From positions 106,659-145,127 of the forward strand of contig DDNP01000022.1 of NCBI GenBank assembly GCA_002341185.1: a DNA stretch of 38,469 bases, in the 5' to 3' direction. Source of the stretch: Candidatus Neomicrothrix sp. UBA2517. Lineage in GTDB: Bacteria; Actinomycetota; Acidimicrobiia; Acidimicrobiales; UBA8592. The position numbers and the translations under genes are program-made. The number at the start of each line of letters is the position of its first letter. Positions within the stretch are counted from its first letter, which is position 1. The notes beneath the pieces were generated by a model. That model was not told the DNA's origin. It was given only the letters and a program-made list of their open reading frames with translations, and did no database searches. Positions 31,378-38,469 of the stretch are shown in pieces.

Positions 31378-32547
31378 GTGGCTAAAGATATGACGAACCG
31401 TGAGTGGGTAGACCTTGGAGTAGACCAAGAAATTATTACTTCCTTATTGGAAAGGGGTATCGCACAACCCTTCCCAATACAAGAATTAACAATCCCTGAC
31501 GCCCTCAAAAACTGCGATGTCTGTGGTAAAGCAAAGACTGGTTCAGGTAAAACCTTGGCATTTGGAATTCCTACAATACAGAACCTTGCACAATCGGGCT
31601 CAGGAACAGTGCCTAGAGGATTGATCCTCGTGCCTACACGCGAACTAGCAACGCAAGTTAAAGAGGAACTAGATCCGTTATCCGTAGGAAAATCCCTAAC
31701 CGTTGCAGCCATTTATGGTGGAGCTAATATCGATGAGCAAATTAAAGTAATTAACGGAGGTGTCGACATAGTCGTTGCAACTCCTGGTCGGATGATTGAT
31801 CTCTTAGAAAGAGAAGAAATTACGTTGCAATCGCTTGAGGTCGTTGTACTTGACGAAGCAGACCGAATGGCAGATATGGGATTTCTCCCACAGGTTGAAT
31901 GGATACTTCGCCGTGTAGAACGTAAGCACCAAACACTGCTATTTAGCGCAACATTAGATGGTGTAGTAAACACATTGATCCAACGTTATCAAGACGCACC
32001 TGTGATGCATGAGGTTGAAACAAAGGAAATAACTGTTGAAGAAATGACTCACCGGTTCTTGCATGTTCATGAGCGTGACAAGGTAAAGGTCGCCGCTGCA
32101 ATTGCTCGTCCAGTTTCAAGAACTCTCATATTCTCTAATACCAAGGCTGGGTGCGACCGGCTTGTCAAGAAACTTCTAACTGAAGGAATACGTGCACAAG
32201 CAATACACGGAGACCTAAGGCAAAATATTAGAGAGAAAGCGTTAGACCGTTTTGCTACCGGTAAGTTGCCAGTTCTCGTCGCTACTGACGTAGCTGCACG
32301 AGGAATACACGTTGACGGAGTAGAAGTTGTTATACATTATGATCCGCCTTCAGACCACAAAACATACCTGCATAGGTCTGGGAGAACTGCAAGAGCAGGA
32401 ACTGACGGCCTAGTTGTTACGTTGTCTTTGTGGGACGAAGAATTGATTGTAAAAAGGCTGCAAAAACGTGTTGGCCTTGATATCGAATTAGTAGAAATGT
32501 TTTCTAATGATCCCCGATTATCGGATTTAGGGGGGTGGACTCCCTGA
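31378..32547 (+). CDS. DEAD-box RNA helicase
   Basis: A protein of 389 aa from a GTG start with AGGAAATTG upstream. All core motifs are present: Q motif PFPIQELTIP (31-40), motif I AKTGSGKT (52-59), PTRELA, ATPGR, VVLDEADRMADMG (motif II), SAT (motif III), and in the second RecA-like lobe VATDVAARGIHVDGV and HRSGRTARAG. No long C-terminal extension follows. It unwinds or remodels RNA using ATP. It is similar to RhlE-type helicases but too generic to name. Confidence 0.92.
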   Translation: MAKDMTNREWVDLGVDQEIITSLLERGIAQPFPIQELTIPDALKNCDVCGKAKTGSGKTLAFGIPTIQNLAQSGSGTVPRGLILVPTRELATQVKEELDPLSVGKSLTVAAIYGGANIDEQIKVINGGVDIVVATPGRMIDLLEREEITLQSLEVVVLDEADRMADMGFLPQVEWILRRVERKHQTLLFSATLDGVVNTLIQRYQDAPVMHEVETKEITVEEMTHRFLHVHERDKVKVAAAIARPVSRTLIFSNTKAGCDRLVKKLLTEGIRAQAIHGDLRQNIREKALDRFATGKLPVLVATDVAARGIHVDGVEVVIHYDPPSDHKTYLHRSGRTARAGTDGLVVTLSLWDEELIVKRLQKRVGLDIELVEMFSNDPRLSDLGGWTP

Positions 32548-32603
32548 GACATGGGAAGGCATGCCATTCCCAACAAATGTAATTAACAGGGATAAAGAAT
32601 CGC

Positions 32604-34328
32604 ATGGATAAGAGCCTTTTAGACTGGGTAAGTGAGCAGATTTCGCAAGGGGCGCAATCTCTAGAAATAACTGCGGCTGTAGCGAGAGCGGTTGCTGCGA
32701 ATAGGAATCTTCCACTTAATGGATCTGAACCAGCTTTATTAAATATTGGGTCTTTGAAGGCCCCTGATGGTGTTATATATACTGCTGACATTATTGGCTC
32801 CGTTTATGAACAAAGCCTTGATGCTTCCACTAGAAGGCATGGAGGAGTTCATTACACCCCTTTTGAAGTTGCTAAGAAATTAGCAAGAATGAGTTTGAAC
32901 GGACTTCCCGTTGGCCCTGTCTGTGATCCATCTGTTGGAGGCGGAGCATTTCTGCTCGCTGCGGGTGAGTATTTTCTTGAGCTTGGGGAGTCAACTTCTA
33001 GAATCATTGAAGAGTTGTTATGGGGAATAGACCTTGATCCGGGGGCAATCGAAGTTGCAAAAGCATCACTCTCAATTTGGGGTTCAGTAGAATCATGGAT
33101 CCCTATAGGCAAGCATTTAGTTGTCTCGGACTCCTTGAAGAAAGGTATAGGGTCCTTTGAAGATCCTCCACAGGAAGGGTTTACCGCCGTTATAGGAAAC
33201 CCCCCGTTTCAAAATCAACTTCAAGAGTCAACAGTTAGACCGCTAGAGGAAACACAAGAACTGAGAAAGAAATGGCAAGTAAAAGCTGGCCCCTACGCAG
33301 ATACAGCAAGCTATTTTCTATTAGTTGCTTTATCATTCCTTGGTAAAAAGGCGAAATGTCTCTTAATACAACCCCAGTCAGTTCTCGCAACAGTTGATGC
33401 AGAACCCATACGTACAAAGGTCAAGCAAGAAGCTAATCTCGAAGGAATTTGGATTGGAGGACCCAATATTTTTGAAGCAGGAGTTAACGTATGTGCCCCT
33501 TTAATATCTAAGGGGTTCAGCTATGAACATGTACGAATTTGGACAGGAACCCAAATTGATGAACTTCCAAACCGGCTTGATGATAGAGACAATTGGGCGA
33601 GTGCTATAGCCATTGCTCAAGGCGCCCCCGCTATTAAACTTGAGGGAAATCATCTGGGAGAAATCGCTTCTGCAACCGCAGGGTTCCGAGATCAGTTCTA
33701 TGGGTTAGCACCGCATGTAACTGAATATAAATCAGAGATGACCGACGTTGCTCCTTTGATTACAGTGGGAATGATAGACCCTTTACGAAACAGGTGGGGG
33801 TCTGCACAATTTAGATATGCAGGAAAATCATGGTTAAAACCGGTTGTAGATTTAAGGTCTCTTCTCAAACAGGATGAAGAGTTATACGAATGGGTTAAAG
33901 ATCGTCTAAAACCAAAGGTCTTATTAGCTACTCAAACAAAAGTAATAGAAGTGCTCCCAGACCCCGAAGGCAAACTGATCCCTTCAACTCCAGTGATAAG
34001 TATTGAATGTGCCTCTCAAGATGTTTGGAAAATTGCATCAGCACTAAGTTCAGCCGCAATGAGTGCTCATGTCTTTTCAAAAGTTGCAGGTTCCGCTCTA
34101 TCCTCAAACACCATAAAGTTATCTGCAAAACAAGTAAATGCGCTTCCACTTCCCTACGATTTGCAACGATGGGAACAAGCTTCCTATCACGCTCATCAAG
34201 TTTTCAATTCAAAAGCAAAAGATGTAGATCTAATCCAAAAAATGTCTCAGCAAATAAGTCTTGCATACGACTGTAGTGACACATTACTGGAAGATTGGTG
34301 GGCCAAACGATTGCCGAAATGGAGATAG
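32604..34328 (+). CDS. Orphan N6-adenine DNA methyltransferase (class I, Type I/IIG-like)
   Basis: A protein of 574 aa. HYTPFEVAKKLA (83-94) is the pre-core block of N6-adenine methylases, CDPSVGGGAFLL (107-118) is the SAM-binding motif I, GIDLDPGAIEVAKASL (141-156) is motif II, and GNPPFQNQ (198-205) is the catalytic NPPF motif IV. The C-terminal half lacks further recognisable motifs and probably holds target recognition, as in Eco57I-like proteins. No nuclease or specificity gene lies next to it. Neighbours are a helicase gene 57 bp upstream and metX downstream. Methylation is likely; the DNA site cannot be predicted. Confidence 0.85.
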   Translation: MDKSLLDWVSEQISQGAQSLEITAAVARAVAANRNLPLNGSEPALLNIGSLKAPDGVIYTADIIGSVYEQSLDASTRRHGGVHYTPFEVAKKLARMSLNGLPVGPVCDPSVGGGAFLLAAGEYFLELGESTSRIIEELLWGIDLDPGAIEVAKASLSIWGSVESWIPIGKHLVVSDSLKKGIGSFEDPPQEGFTAVIGNPPFQNQLQESTVRPLEETQELRKKWQVKAGPYADTASYFLLVALSFLGKKAKCLLIQPQSVLATVDAEPIRTKVKQEANLEGIWIGGPNIFEAGVNVCAPLISKGFSYEHVRIWTGTQIDELPNRLDDRDNWASAIAIAQGAPAIKLEGNHLGEIASATAGFRDQFYGLAPHVTEYKSEMTDVAPLITVGMIDPLRNRWGSAQFRYAGKSWLKPVVDLRSLLKQDEELYEWVKDRLKPKVLLATQTKVIEVLPDPEGKLIPSTPVISIECASQDVWKIASALSSAAMSAHVFSKVAGSALSSNTIKLSAKQVNALPLPYDLQRWEQASYHAHQVFNSKAKDVDLIQKMSQQISLAYDCSDTLLEDWWAKRLPKWR

Positions 34329-34380
34329 CGTCTAAGTAAACGTTGGTGTTTTAGAATTTAGCTGATTCACTAAATAGAAC

Positions 34381-34460
34381 ATTAAGAGAAGTTCGTCTCG
34401 GCGAACTCGGCAACCTGGGAAAAGCACCCAAGGTGCTAACAGTCTTTAGACTGGTATGAG
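34381..34460 (+). ncRNA. SAM-sensing riboswitch of the SAM-I/SAM-IV family, upstream of metX
   Basis: The conserved core CGGCAACC (34408-34415) leads into a P3 stem, ACCTGGG (34413-34419) with CCCAAGGT (34427-34434, one bulged A), followed by the J3/4 consensus GGTGCTAAC. A P4 hairpin CAGTC/GACTG (34440-34444, 34449-34453) and GTATGAG come next. AAGAG at the 5' side also matches. P2 is a short hairpin (AGTTCG/CGAACT, 34390-34395 and 34402-34407) with no room for the kink-turn of SAM-I, so a SAM-IV or SAM-I/IV variant is more likely. The gene controlled makes a methionine precursor. P1 is not obvious to me. Confidence 0.8.
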
Positions 34461-34491
34461 GCCTTAGACAAGGCAACAAAGTGTCTGAGCC
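34460..34491 (+). other. Hairpin downstream of the SAM aptamer core
   Basis: GGCCTTAGACA (34460-34470) pairs with TGTCTGAGCC (34482-34491) with one bulged C and one G-U pair; the loop is AGGCAACAAAG. No U-tract follows. It may be the extra 3' stem (P5-like) of SAM-IV-type aptamers, or part of the switch that acts on metX. Confidence 0.55.
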
Positions 34492-34527
34492 AACTCAATA
34501 AAGCATCAAAACTTTTAGGGGACTTAA

Positions 34528-35790
34528 ATGGCGTCAGCCAAACGAAAACAATCTAAAAAACTCAACTTAGATGTGATTGAAGGTGGGAATGGCGCTGTGG
34601 AAGCTGCATTGAGTGAGATACCTCAACATCCTAAAACCTACTCTAGGGATTTACCTGTTTCTGGAGCATGGTTTCCAGGGGATCCTGTAGGCCACCGAAA
34701 ATTCATAAATGTCACTGATGGGCGCCCCTTTGCATTAGAGGCAGGAGGAATTCTTCCTGAAGTAGTTCAAGCGTATGAGACTTGGGGGAAATTAAATTCA
34801 GATTCCTCAAATGCTGTCCTGGTATGCCATGCACTTACGGGAGACTCTCATGTTTCAGGAGATAGTAGCGCATCCCACCCAACGAAAGGTTGGTGGGATG
34901 AGGTCGTTGGACCGGGGAAAGCAATTAACACCGAAGAGTTTTTTGTCGTCTGCGTAAATGTGCTTGGGGGTTGTCAGGGGAGCACCGGACCGTCTTCCCT
35001 TAATCCAGCCAACAACAGGTCTTATGGAAGCACATTCCCAAATGTAACAATACGTGACATAGTACGGGCTCAAGCGAAAGTTGCTGATCATTTAGGAATA
35101 GATCAATGGCACGCAGTTATAGGAGGATCCATGGGAGGCATGCAGGTTCTTGAATGGGCCGCAATGTTTCCAAATCGTGTGTCTAGAATCTCTCCAGTAG
35201 CTACTTCGCTCGCTGCTAGTGCTCAACAGATAGCATGGAGCGCTGTCGGAAGAGCATCAATAGCCCTTGACCCTCGTTGGAGAGAAGGAAATTACTATGA
35301 GGCAGATCCAGGTGATGGTCCACATGCTGGGCTTGCAATTGCGCGTGCAATAGCGCAAATTCATTACCGAAGCGACGAAAGCTTTGATTCACGGTTTGGT
35401 CGCGATCTGGTTGATAGAGACTCTCTATTTGGCCTGTGGGATAGATTTGAAGTTGAATCTTATCTTGACTACCACGGAGAAAAACTAATACGAAGATTTG
35501 ATGCTAACTCTTACCTAGTCCTGAATCGAGCAATGGACACCCATGATTTAGCTCGCGGTAGAGGATCGTTAAAAGATGCAGCATCAAGAATAGAAGCTAA
35601 AGTTGCAACCGCAAGTATCACAACAGATATCTTGTACCCGCCACAACAGCAGAAAGAGATCCAAAGAGTCATTGAGTCTGTCGGTGGGACCTGCAGTTAT
35701 GTTGAGATAGATGATCCCAACGGGCATGATGGGTTCCTCCTAGCGACAACAGATATCAGTGCTATCTTTAGGCGTGTACTAGAAACGTAG
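34528..35790 (+). CDS. metX: Homoserine O-acetyltransferase
   Basis: A protein of 420 aa of the alpha/beta-hydrolase MetX family. It acylates homoserine for methionine synthesis. GAWFPGDP then LPEVVQAYETWGKLN, CHALTGDSH, the block GCQGSTGPSS and the nucleophile elbow GGSMGGMQ (S201) are family hallmarks; D and H of the triad fit TDILYPP and NGHDGF. The N-terminal 45 residues, starting with a Lys-rich stretch, extend beyond the usual start of the fold. The gene follows a SAM-family riboswitch, so it should be turned down when SAM is high. Succinyl- versus acetyl-CoA use is not decidable here. Confidence 0.92.
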   Translation: MASAKRKQSKKLNLDVIEGGNGAVEAALSEIPQHPKTYSRDLPVSGAWFPGDPVGHRKFINVTDGRPFALEAGGILPEVVQAYETWGKLNSDSSNAVLVCHALTGDSHVSGDSSASHPTKGWWDEVVGPGKAINTEEFFVVCVNVLGGCQGSTGPSSLNPANNRSYGSTFPNVTIRDIVRAQAKVADHLGIDQWHAVIGGSMGGMQVLEWAAMFPNRVSRISPVATSLAASAQQIAWSAVGRASIALDPRWREGNYYEADPGDGPHAGLAIARAIAQIHYRSDESFDSRFGRDLVDRDSLFGLWDRFEVESYLDYHGEKLIRRFDANSYLVLNRAMDTHDLARGRGSLKDAASRIEAKVATASITTDILYPPQQQKEIQRVIESVGGTCSYVEIDDPNGHDGFLLATTDISAIFRRVLET

Positions 35791-35826
35791 TTAAACAATA
35801 TTCGATAGGTGGTAAGGCCCTGAATA

Positions 35827-36609
35827 ATGCCTGAAGGAATAGAAGTCGAGTTCTACAGGAGAACAGCGCTAAAAGCGCTAAACAGGAGAATTGACGTAAT
35901 AAAGAATATTGATTCGAACTATCTTCCAAAAAAATATGGCTCTTTTGATCTTAAAAATTTGTTAGAGGGAAACTACTTCACAGAAGCAACGAGGAAAGGT
36001 AAATTACTATTACTCTCTATATCTAATGACTTCCAGATCGGCCTTCGGTTTGGCATGACAGGGCGTTTACTAGTGGACGGAAAATCAGCGATCGAAACTC
36101 TTGAGTATTCAAGTTCAAGAAATGAACCGGAATGGGATCGTTTTTCTATAAAGTTCCGTGACGGAGGTTCACTTTCAATAAGAGACCCAAGAAGATTAGG
36201 GGCAGTCGAAATAAACCCTAATGCAGATGCTCTAGGAGTCGATTTCTATGAAGTCACAGGTATTGCGCTCACAGAAATATTAAGTAGCTCAACTCAACCA
36301 ATAAAAGTAAGACTTATGAACCAATCAAAAATTGCTGGGTTAGGAAATCTGCTATCAGACGAGATATTGTGGCGTAGTTCAATTGACCCGCGAAGGCCAT
36401 CCTATTCGCTTTCACGAAATGATAAGCGGAGATTGTTGCACCACATAAGGAAAACAGTCTATGAACTCACAGAACGTGGTGGTTCCCATATGGGTAATCT
36501 TCAAACTCACCGCAATCTTGGTGCCTTATGCCCTAAGGACGGAGAACCTCTAGATAGGTATAAGATTAGTGGGCGAACAACTTACTCTTGCCCAAGACAT
36601 CAAAATTAA
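35827..36609 (+). CDS. Fpg/Nei-family DNA glycosylase with an altered zinc finger
   Basis: A protein of 260 aa. The N-terminal P2-E3 catalytic pair (MPEGIEVE), K59 in RKGKLLLL, FGMTGRLLV, SIRDPRRLG and the helix-two-turns-helix region KIAGLGNLLSDEILW are intact, so base excision and AP-lyase activity is expected. The C-terminal finger has the family spacing x2-x16-x2 but the ligands read C235, D238, C255, H258 where the usual set is four Cys. R250 in the finger loop (SGRTT) is kept. The MPEG start is common in Nei-type proteins, so I do not choose between Fpg and Nei. The next gene starts 4 bp after the stop. Confidence 0.86.
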   Translation: MPEGIEVEFYRRTALKALNRRIDVIKNIDSNYLPKKYGSFDLKNLLEGNYFTEATRKGKLLLLSISNDFQIGLRFGMTGRLLVDGKSAIETLEYSSSRNEPEWDRFSIKFRDGGSLSIRDPRRLGAVEINPNADALGVDFYEVTGIALTEILSSSTQPIKVRLMNQSKIAGLGNLLSDEILWRSSIDPRRPSYSLSRNDKRRLLHHIRKTVYELTERGGSHMGNLQTHRNLGALCPKDGEPLDRYKISGRTTYSCPRHQN

Positions 36610-36613
36610 AATA

Positions 36614-36991
36614 ATGACACGCTTCTTAAATTCCGTTATTGCCTTTTATTGTATTTTCTTCACATTTTGCGGCCGTGCATTTGCTCAAATCATCGAATCA
36701 GACGTTGGTTCAGAATCGGGTATAAATGAATCAATTTCACGACTTACATCCACATTTGAAGTCAAACGAGCCGTAATCGGATTACTGATAATCTCGGCTT
36801 TTCTGGTGCTCCTATTTTTTCTCTATTGGTACAAGACAGCTCAAATGGCAAAAGCAAACTACATTAAAAGTCTCCAACCTCAGGTAGATTTTCATAGTAC
36901 TCAGGGTGAAGAGAAAAAATCTAAATGGGCAACTGTTACAAAAAAAGGTATGCGAAATAACAAACCCTTTAGAAGATCAAGAAAATCTTAA
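36614..36991 (+). CDS. Small secreted/membrane protein of unknown function
   Basis: A protein of 125 aa from the ATG at 36614. It begins with a hydrophobic signal peptide (about residues 1-25, likely cleaved after AFA), then an acidic segment, one strong membrane helix (about 52-74, VIGLLIISAFLVLLFFLYW) and a basic tail ending in RRSRKS. A type I-like single-pass membrane topology is predicted. I do not recognise a family. It starts 4 bp after the glycosylase stop, so it may share its message. Confidence 0.65.
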   Translation: MTRFLNSVIAFYCIFFTFCGRAFAQIIESDVGSESGINESISRLTSTFEVKRAVIGLLIISAFLVLLFFLYWYKTAQMAKANYIKSLQPQVDFHSTQGEEKKSKWATVTKKGMRNNKPFRRSRKS

Positions 36992-37040
36992 TTTAGACGT
37001 GTCAATGCTTTCCCGCTCTTCAATACTCTAAACTGCAGTG

Positions 37041-37265
37041 ATGGAAAATAATTTAGACACAGAAGCGATGATAAAAAGGTTTCAAGATAGGGCAGCAGCA
37101 GTTAAAAAACGTGATCTACCCCCAATAGGCGGTGAAGAGCGACAGCGTTTCATCGCTCAAGCGCAAACTGATTTTCAAGACTTCGCTATTATTGGAGACT
37201 CAACTGCCACCTTAGAAGATGGTTGTCTCGTCTTACGGATTGATCTTCGCTCAAATATTTCTTAG
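37041..37265 (+). CDS. Small conserved actinobacterial protein of unknown function
   Basis: A protein of 74 aa, starting at ATG 37041 (a GTG at 37038 is directly in front). It is rich in charged residues, with an amphipathic N-terminal helix (MIKRFQDRAAAVKKRDLPPIGG) and a short strand-like C-terminus (TLEDGCLVLRIDL). The block ERQRFIAQAQTDFQDFAIIGD looks like a conserved short family that I associate with Acidimicrobiia genomes, but I cannot name a function. It is soluble and has no signal peptide. The tRNA-Gly gene follows 61 bp later. Confidence 0.6.
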   Translation: MENNLDTEAMIKRFQDRAAAVKKRDLPPIGGEERQRFIAQAQTDFQDFAIIGDSTATLEDGCLVLRIDLRSNIS

Positions 37266-37326
37266 CCTCTGATCAATAGATGCAGAACTTCACATTTTCT
37301 CATTAGCTTAGTATGATGAAACCTCT

Positions 37327-37399
37327 GCGGATGTAGCTCAGTTGGTAGAGCGCAACCTTGCCAAGGTTGAGGTCGCCGGTTCGAGCCCGGTCATCCGCT
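37327..37399 (+). tRNA. tRNA-Gly (GCC)
   Basis: The acceptor arms GCGGATG and CATCCGC pair fully. The anticodon stem CAACC/GGTTG encloses TTGCCAA, anticodon GCC. The T-arm contains the TTCGAGC loop. The length is 73 nt with discriminator T, and CCA is not encoded. Confidence 0.95.
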
Positions 37400-37470
37400 C
37401 AGAAAGATGAAAGATTGTGCCGTTAGCTTTGCTTGGCAGTAAGGTTAATACAACAATAATTCATTGTCAT

Positions 37471-37548
37471 GCGTCGGTGCCCGAGCGGCCCAAGGGAACG
37501 GCCTGCAAAGCCGTACAATCGCGGGTTCAAATCCCGCCCGGCGCTCCA
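37471..37548 (+). tRNA. tRNA-Cys (GCA)
   Basis: Acceptor arms GCGTCGG and CCGGCGC pair with one G-U. The anticodon stem ACGGC/GCCGT encloses CTGCAAA, anticodon GCA. The T-loop is TTCAAAT, the variable arm is 6 nt, and CCA is encoded at 37546-37548. It lies 71 bp after tRNA-Gly, a pairing usual in actinobacteria. Confidence 0.95.
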
Positions 37549-37595
37549 CTTATTATTGCTAACATAAGTGCAAATTCAGGGTCTAATGTATAGGT

Positions 37596-38342
37596 ATGAG
37601 CGACATCTCCCATGGTCCGGATTGGTGGCAAGATGAGAAAGGAAAGTGGCATCCTTCTTATGACGTAAGCAACCTTGGGATAGAAAGAATAGCAAATGAC
37701 TTCTCAACTGAACTAGATAGTAGCAATGAGGTTACCGAAGAAAATATCACACATCATTTTATGAGTCGTTATAAGATGGAACCCGAAATTCTAGATCCCG
37801 AGATGATAAAAGATTTGCGAAAAGGTAAAGAAGATATCAAATGGGCTCCATCCAAAGGTAATAGTCGAGTGCGTTTTATGAGACCGCAGACACCTTCAGA
37901 CATATTCAGCGGTTTGGTAGGATTGGGAGCTGGTTTTCTATTGGCTATCTCAATATTTTTTGATTGGGCAAAAGCAAGTGGTAGCCTCCTCCAAGGTTCG
38001 GTTAATCCGATTAGAGATTCAAATGGAGTAGGTGTTTTGTGCCTTGGCTTCTCAGTGGCAGTATTTGCTGTACTGCTGCTTCTTGGGAAACGAAAGAGAT
38101 GGGTAGGTCTGGCAATGTTGATATTAGGCTTATCGCTAGTTTTCCTAACAGTATTTAGCGTTATCGATATCACAAATACGTCGGACAAAATTCCCTCAGA
38201 CTTAGTTCAGAGGTTCCCCAATATTGATATTGCATATGCAAATGAGGCGAAGCTAGATATCGCTGTGGGGTTATGGCTAGCTTTAGGCGGAGCGTTCACC
38301 GCTTTTTTAGCTGGAATCTCAGGACTTAAGCGCCATATTTAA
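37596..38342 (+). CDS. Membrane protein with N-terminal GxWWQ-type tryptophan motif
   Basis: A protein of 248 aa. It opens with GPDWWQDEKGKWHPS, a variant of the GWWxxxDGKWYPP motif that heads many Acidimicrobiia membrane proteins (related to DUF2510). A hydrophilic cytoplasmic segment of about 100 residues follows, then four hydrophobic helices (about 106-125, 147-163, 168-187 and 223-243). No enzyme or transport motif is visible and the function is unknown. It lies between tRNA-Cys and tRNA-Val, which are usually closer neighbours in actinobacteria. Confidence 0.75.
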   Translation: MSDISHGPDWWQDEKGKWHPSYDVSNLGIERIANDFSTELDSSNEVTEENITHHFMSRYKMEPEILDPEMIKDLRKGKEDIKWAPSKGNSRVRFMRPQTPSDIFSGLVGLGAGFLLAISIFFDWAKASGSLLQGSVNPIRDSNGVGVLCLGFSVAVFAVLLLLGKRKRWVGLAMLILGLSLVFLTVFSVIDITNTSDKIPSDLVQRFPNIDIAYANEAKLDIAVGLWLALGGAFTAFLAGISGLKRHI

Positions 38343-38394
38343 TTGACGTTAAGTTAAGTCACTTCGTGTTAGAGCTGGTACTATTTTTTTCTCG

Positions 38395-38469
38395 GGGCCG
38401 TTAGCTCAGTTGGCTAGAGCACCTGCATGACGCGCAGGGGGTCGGGGGTTCAAATCCCTCACGGCCCAC
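38395..38469 (+). tRNA. tRNA-Val (GAC), 3' end at the window edge
   Basis: Acceptor arms GGGCCGT and ACGGCCC pair fully. The anticodon stem CCTGC/GCAGG encloses ATGACGC, anticodon GAC. The T-loop is TTCAAAT. The discriminator base is A38468; the window ends one base later, so whether CCA is encoded cannot be seen. Confidence 0.93.

Noticed and set aside
32604..34328. A restriction-modification or phage-defence system around the methyltransferase.
   Set aside because: Flanking genes are a DEAD-box helicase of ordinary RhlE-like type and metX; no nuclease, specificity subunit, ATPase or other defence gene is present.

Overview
This window is an AT-leaning chromosomal segment packed with housekeeping genes, and it looks like an actinobacterium, most likely of the class Acidimicrobiia and perhaps marine. 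The gene order dapB, dapA, rnj, ftsK, rimO, pgsA, cinA, recA, miaB, miaA, dapF, hflX, lexA, LysM, nrdJ is the classic actinobacterial arrangement. The operators upstream of recA and lexA have the Gram-positive/actinobacterial SOS form GAAC-N4-GTTC. The tandem tRNA-Gly(GCC) and tRNA-Cys(GCA), followed by tRNA-Val(GAC), match an actinobacterial tRNA cluster. A gene near the right end starts with a GPDWWQDEKGKWHPS motif typical of Acidimicrobiia membrane proteins. The taxonomic call is inference; no 16S gene is present.

Layout. 1-4432: the end of an Arg/Gly-rich tail (perhaps PNPase), then dapB, a SURF1 gene, dapA and RNase J. 4513-11167: ftsK, a CaCA cation exchanger, rimO, pgsA and cinA. 11138-12328: an inserted minus-strand pair (secreted alpha/beta hydrolase and msrB). 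12405-20344: recA with its SOS promoter, then miaB, miaA, dapF, hflX, a probable dapC and dapE, mostly with overlapping or nearly touching ends. 20341-21578: lexA and a divergent LysM membrane protein, separated by four LexA boxes. 21596-25394: a RibD_C-type reductase with a probable ATT start, a 304-base intergenic region, and the B12-dependent ribonucleotide reductase nrdJ. 25548-29363: a zinc alcohol dehydrogenase, then the minus-strand riboflavin operon ribE-ribBA-ribH behind an FMN riboswitch. 29381-34328: a SnoaL-like gene, lgt, a minimal class III nucleotidyl cyclase, a DEAD-box helicase and an orphan N6-adenine DNA methyltransferase. 34381-38469: a SAM-family riboswitch and metX, an Fpg/Nei-type glycosylase with an altered zinc finger, small conserved proteins and three tRNAs.

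How it fits together. Five diaminopimelate/lysine genes (dapB, dapA, dapF, probable dapC, dapE) lie within 20 kb. The DNA-damage response is present as regulator (lexA), activator (recA), operators and a candidate checkpoint effector, the LysM protein, which occupies the position of YneA and Rv2719c. Two metabolite-sensing RNA leaders are visible, one for FMN and one for SAM. I see no phage, insertion sequence, CRISPR array or toxin module. The items that most merit checking are the four-box SOS control region, the SAM-I/IV-type leader, the CxxD/CxxH zinc site in the glycosylase, the ATT-started reductase, an 18-bp perfect palindrome at 29323-29363 and the orphan methyltransferase.
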